Below, in pieces: positions 33,716 to 36,760 of a stretch of 36,760 nt of DNA; position 1 is the first letter of the stretch; every line of letters begins with the position of its first letter. Location: NCBI RefSeq assembly GCF_900095305.1, contig NZ_FMDO01000004.1, forward strand, positions 1 through 36,760, in the 5' to 3' direction. The notes beneath the pieces are model-generated. The model was not told where the DNA came from. It worked only from the letters and a program-made list of their open reading frames with translations, and ran no database searches. Origin of the DNA: Proteiniborus sp. DW1 (GTDB taxonomy: Bacteria; Bacillota; Clostridia; Tissierellales; Proteiniboraceae). A program made the position numbers and the translations under genes.

Positions 33716-36655
33716 ATGATAAAGTCAAACAAAAAAACATCTGTTATACTAAGTCTTGCATTGGTCCTCACGTTGATGTTCTCGAGTTTTGCAATGGCAG
33801 CTGCTCCATACGCTTATATAGGAACTAAAGCGTATACTATGGATCAGATCATAGCAGATAGAAGTGCTTTTGATACTGATGTAGACAATGCAGATCCTAA
33901 AGACATCTTAGTTGATGTTACTGTTGGAGAAGGAAAGTACTTAAACTATGGTGCTTATGTAGACGCTCTTGTAGATGGAACTGCTACTGATCCAGTAGAA
34001 TTTCAATCAAGTAACCCAGCAACACCGCCTGTTGAAGGTGAATTAACAGTTGTAAAAGTAAGTGCTATTAATAAAACAGAAGTTATAGTAGAATTAGCTA
34101 ATGTACCAAGTGTACTGCCAGCTCCTGGGACTTTTACAGTAGAAGATAGTAATGGAAATATTTATGCTGTTACTGGAATTGCACTAGTAGCAGGAAATGA
34201 GTACAAGTTGACATTAGGTACTTCAGTAAGTGGTAAAGGTACCCTAACAGTTAAATATGGCACTTCTCAAGCTGAATTAGCTTATGATTACACACTTGAA
34301 GGAACTACTCTTTCAATGGAGTTTTCAGATGAAAACGCTGAATTAGTGGCAGATGGTGCTGATAACACAATTGTAACAGTAAAAGTGTTAAAAGATGGTA
34401 TAGTAGATGAAACTTTTGATGGTACAGTAAAATTCATGTCATTAAAAGGAGCAACTTTTGCAAAAGAAACTGTAGCATTTGACAAAGGTATTGCAAAAGT
34501 TCAATTAACATCAATGTCTTCAGCTATAGCTATTGTTGATACAATAATTGCAACTATATCAGATGCTGATGACTTTGATGCAATAGGTAAGAGTGTACAA
34601 AAGAACATTTCTTATATTCCAGTATCACAAGGTGGAGAGGTATTAGATAAGGTATTCATTACCTATGCTGAATCTGACAGAGCAAGTGATGTGTTTGTTA
34701 AGTTCAATAAAGAATTTAACTTTGATAAATTATATTTAGAAAAAGGTAAATTCAGTATATTAAGCAACGGCGTATCAAAGGCTATTGCTGACATCGTTAA
34801 AGTAGATAGCGAAACAGTGAAATTAGTTTTATTAGAAGCTAATGCATTAACTGATAATGCTATAGTTAAAGTTCAAGTTACAGGTGCAGGTCAAGCAACA
34901 AGTGTGTTAATTGACAGTGATTATAGCTTTAACTTAGTAGATCCAAAAGCTCCAGAAGCTTTAGGAGTAACTGCTCCAGATTATAGAACAATAGTTACTA
35001 GATTTACAGAGCCAGTATCAGAAACTACTGCAGAAAAACCAGAAAATTGGGTTCTAAATGGACAACAATTAACTGCTGCTGATGTGGCAATAAAAGTTGG
35101 TAAAGATGTTGCAGGTACAATTGTAGATTATGTAGCAGATGGTTCAAGTCCAGTAGATAATAGAAACTATGTAACACTTGAACTAACAGCAGCTGGTGCA
35201 GCAAAACTTAAAGCAGCTGGTAAAACAAACTTATTACAAGCATATGGTATAATGGACTATGCAGGATTAACTGATAAAACAGGTCAAAATATCGCGACAA
35301 CACAAGAATTTACATTCGTAACTCCAGAAGTTCCAGGTGCTCCAACAGCAGAAATTATAATGGAATCACCAGAGCAATTTAGAGTTAAATTTGACCAACC
35401 TCTTGCAAATGTATTAGATGCAAATAACTTCGAAGTTAGATATCAAGTAGGCGAGAGATTAGATGGTACTCCAATATTCATAGGTGATGCTGATGAACCA
35501 GCAACATTAGTACCAGTTGGATTAACTAATCCAACTATGGTTGATGCGTTTGCAGCAGGAAACAATGTAGTTGTAACAGCAGTTGGTGGTTCAGCTAATG
35601 ATGAATATATATTAGAATTTGCACAAGACTGGACTGTTACTTTAGATACAAAAACTACAAAAGTAAACTACTATACACCAGGTAGAAATAATCTAGAAAT
35701 AAGTATAATAGCAGCACCAGCATCTGGTAATGCTGTAGAAAGCTTACTAGGAGTTCAAATGCCAGCTAATTACAAAGAAATAGAAACAATGACAAGAGAT
35801 AATGTTTCAGCTGAAATAGAAGAAGCATACCAAAATGTAGCTGGAGGTAGCTATTTACAAGAGTTTACTGTAATAATGAATGAACCAGTACAAATGAATA
35901 CTGGAGTAACAGCAAATGATACTAAAGAAATTACACCATCACAAACACAAGCTGATGGAGATGGAGTACCTACTCCAACATTCCAGTTCATTAGTGAAGA
36001 TGAAAAGATTACTATTGATGGGGAATTAAAGACAGCTATATCAGATGATGACTACGAATTTGTAATAGTACCTAAAACTCCATTAACAGCAGGTATTTGG
36101 ACAATATCAATAAGATCAATCTCTGATGATGTAGGAAACACTTCACCTACAGCAGAATATGAATTAGAAGTTATTGCTACAACTGACCCTGTTGGTAAAT
36201 CAGAAATAATATGGGCAGATGCTCATGACAACGTTGATTTCTATGGTGATGGATCACTATATGATATAGTACACATCCAATTTGGTACTGAAATGTCACT
36301 AGATGCACTTAAATCAAATGTGTATACTATTAATGGTAAGATTCTACCAGTAAATACAATGATTACTTCTGTAGAAGCCTTCTATGATAGTGACGAAGAT
36401 AGCTCATTAGCAACTCCAGACCTTAAAGGTACAAGAGTTACTATAGTATTGCCTAAAGAATTCTTAGGTGATATAACAGAAACTGACGGTGGTGCTGACC
36501 CATCAGACTTTGATTCTGATACTAATCCAAACAATACTCCTCATATGTTAAATGTAAGTAAAACATTAACAGATGTAGAGGGAGAAGTAATAGAAGGACC
36601 AACAGAAGTACAATTACCATATAACAAATATGCAACTATAGTAATACTTCACTAA
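33716..36655 (+). CDS. Large S-layer-type exported protein without SLH domains
   Basis: A 979-residue acidic exported protein with a signal peptide ending near SFAMAA (about 29). The body is made of Ig-like or cadherin-like beta modules; one invasin-like module is near LSMEFSDENAELVADGADNT (199-218). Several Big_5-like segments contain phrases such as VTRFTEPVSE, RVKFDQPLAN and EFTVIMNEPVQM, which describe repeated edge strands. There is no SLH motif, LPXTG or C-terminal membrane anchor. AGGAGG precedes the ATG. It follows the SLH-bearing S-layer gene by 88 bases with no evident promoter, so they probably share a transcript. It may be a second S-layer subunit that assembles on the anchored first one (inference). 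Confidence 0.85.
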   Translation: MIKSNKKTSVILSLALVLTLMFSSFAMAAAPYAYIGTKAYTMDQIIADRSAFDTDVDNADPKDILVDVTVGEGKYLNYGAYVDALVDGTATDPVEFQSSNPATPPVEGELTVVKVSAINKTEVIVELANVPSVLPAPGTFTVEDSNGNIYAVTGIALVAGNEYKLTLGTSVSGKGTLTVKYGTSQAELAYDYTLEGTTLSMEFSDENAELVADGADNTIVTVKVLKDGIVDETFDGTVKFMSLKGATFAKETVAFDKGIAKVQLTSMSSAIAIVDTIIATISDADDFDAIGKSVQKNISYIPVSQGGEVLDKVFITYAESDRASDVFVKFNKEFNFDKLYLEKGKFSILSNGVSKAIADIVKVDSETVKLVLLEANALTDNAIVKVQVTGAGQATSVLIDSDYSFNLVDPKAPEALGVTAPDYRTIVTRFTEPVSETTAEKPENWVLNGQQLTAADVAIKVGKDVAGTIVDYVADGSSPVDNRNYVTLELTAAGAAKLKAAGKTNLLQAYGIMDYAGLTDKTGQNIATTQEFTFVTPEVPGAPTAEIIMESPEQFRVKFDQPLANVLDANNFEVRYQVGERLDGTPIFIGDADEPATLVPVGLTNPTMVDAFAAGNNVVVTAVGGSANDEYILEFAQDWTVTLDTKTTKVNYYTPGRNNLEISIIAAPASGNAVESLLGVQMPANYKEIETMTRDNVSAEIEEAYQNVAGGSYLQEFTVIMNEPVQMNTGVTANDTKEITPSQTQADGDGVPTPTFQFISEDEKITIDGELKTAISDDDYEFVIVPKTPLTAGIWTISIRSISDDVGNTSPTAEYELEVIATTDPVGKSEIIWADAHDNVDFYGDGSLYDIVHIQFGTEMSLDALKSNVYTINGKILPVNTMITSVEAFYDSDEDSSLATPDLKGTRVTIVLPKEFLGDITETDGGADPSDFDSDTNPNNTPHMLNVSKTLTDVEGEVIEGPTEVQLPYNKYATIVILH

Positions 36656-36680
36656 AAAATAGCTAAGCTAATAGCTGATA

Positions 36681-36727
36681 AATAACAATAACCCTCTAGG
36701 ATTAAGTCCTTGAGGGTTTTGTTATTT
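36681..36727 (+). terminator. Rho-independent terminator of the S-layer operon
   Basis: AATAACAATAACCCTC pairs with GAGGGTTTTGTTATT, with a T-rich 3' arm. It is the only strong terminator after the S-layer promoters. Confidence 0.82.
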
Positions 36728-36760
36728 GGGCTCTTTGTCAATAGTTGGGGTGGGATATTC

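Overview
The window is AT-rich DNA of a Gram-positive, low-GC anaerobe, most likely a Clostridia/Tissierellia-type amino-acid fermenter (inference). Three things point that way: strong GGAGG ribosome binding sites with frequent TTG and GTG starts, a complete set of coenzyme-B12/PLP lysine aminomutase genes, and a large group of secreted proteins with S-layer homology (SLH) domains.

Region 1 (1-2120) holds murI (glutamate racemase), a DUF1934-type protein and a 234-residue coiled-coil protein built from 7- and 14-residue tandem repeats.

Region 2 (2143-11882) is a lysine-fermentation locus. A PAS-AAA+-Fis sigma-54 activator precedes a near-consensus -24/-12 promoter, which reads into kdd, kamA, kamB, kamC, kamD and kamE. 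KamA converts L-lysine to L-beta-lysine. KamDE moves the terminal amino group to give 3,5-diaminohexanoate. Kdd oxidises this to 5-amino-3-oxohexanoate. KamB and KamC (a P-loop protein and a MutS-like ATPase) are the aminomutase reactivase pair. The next pathway genes (kce, kal, CoA-transferase) are not in the window. Two palindromic or repeat elements sit in the kdd-kamA and kamA-kamB gaps, and a third separates kamE from the convergent nagB.

Region 3 (11887-15059, minus strand) holds nagB with a consensus promoter, a flavin L-amino-acid-oxidase-like enzyme, and a small SLH protein with its own terminator.

Region 4 (15250-36727, plus strand) is a cell-envelope locus. It contains a 1139-residue Ig-like exoprotein, a 2054-residue protein with about twelve IPT/TIG-like repeats, two calcium-loop-like motifs and an FnIII domain, a 564-residue secreted beta-rich protein, a triple-SLH protein, an SLH-like/PrcB-like protein, an S41 C-terminal processing protease, and two large S-layer-type proteins. 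Of the last two, the first has three SLH motifs and the second has none. The S-layer pair is preceded by two candidate promoters, each with a hairpin starting at the predicted +1. The set looks like an S-layer module with exoproteins and its own periplasm-side protease (inference).
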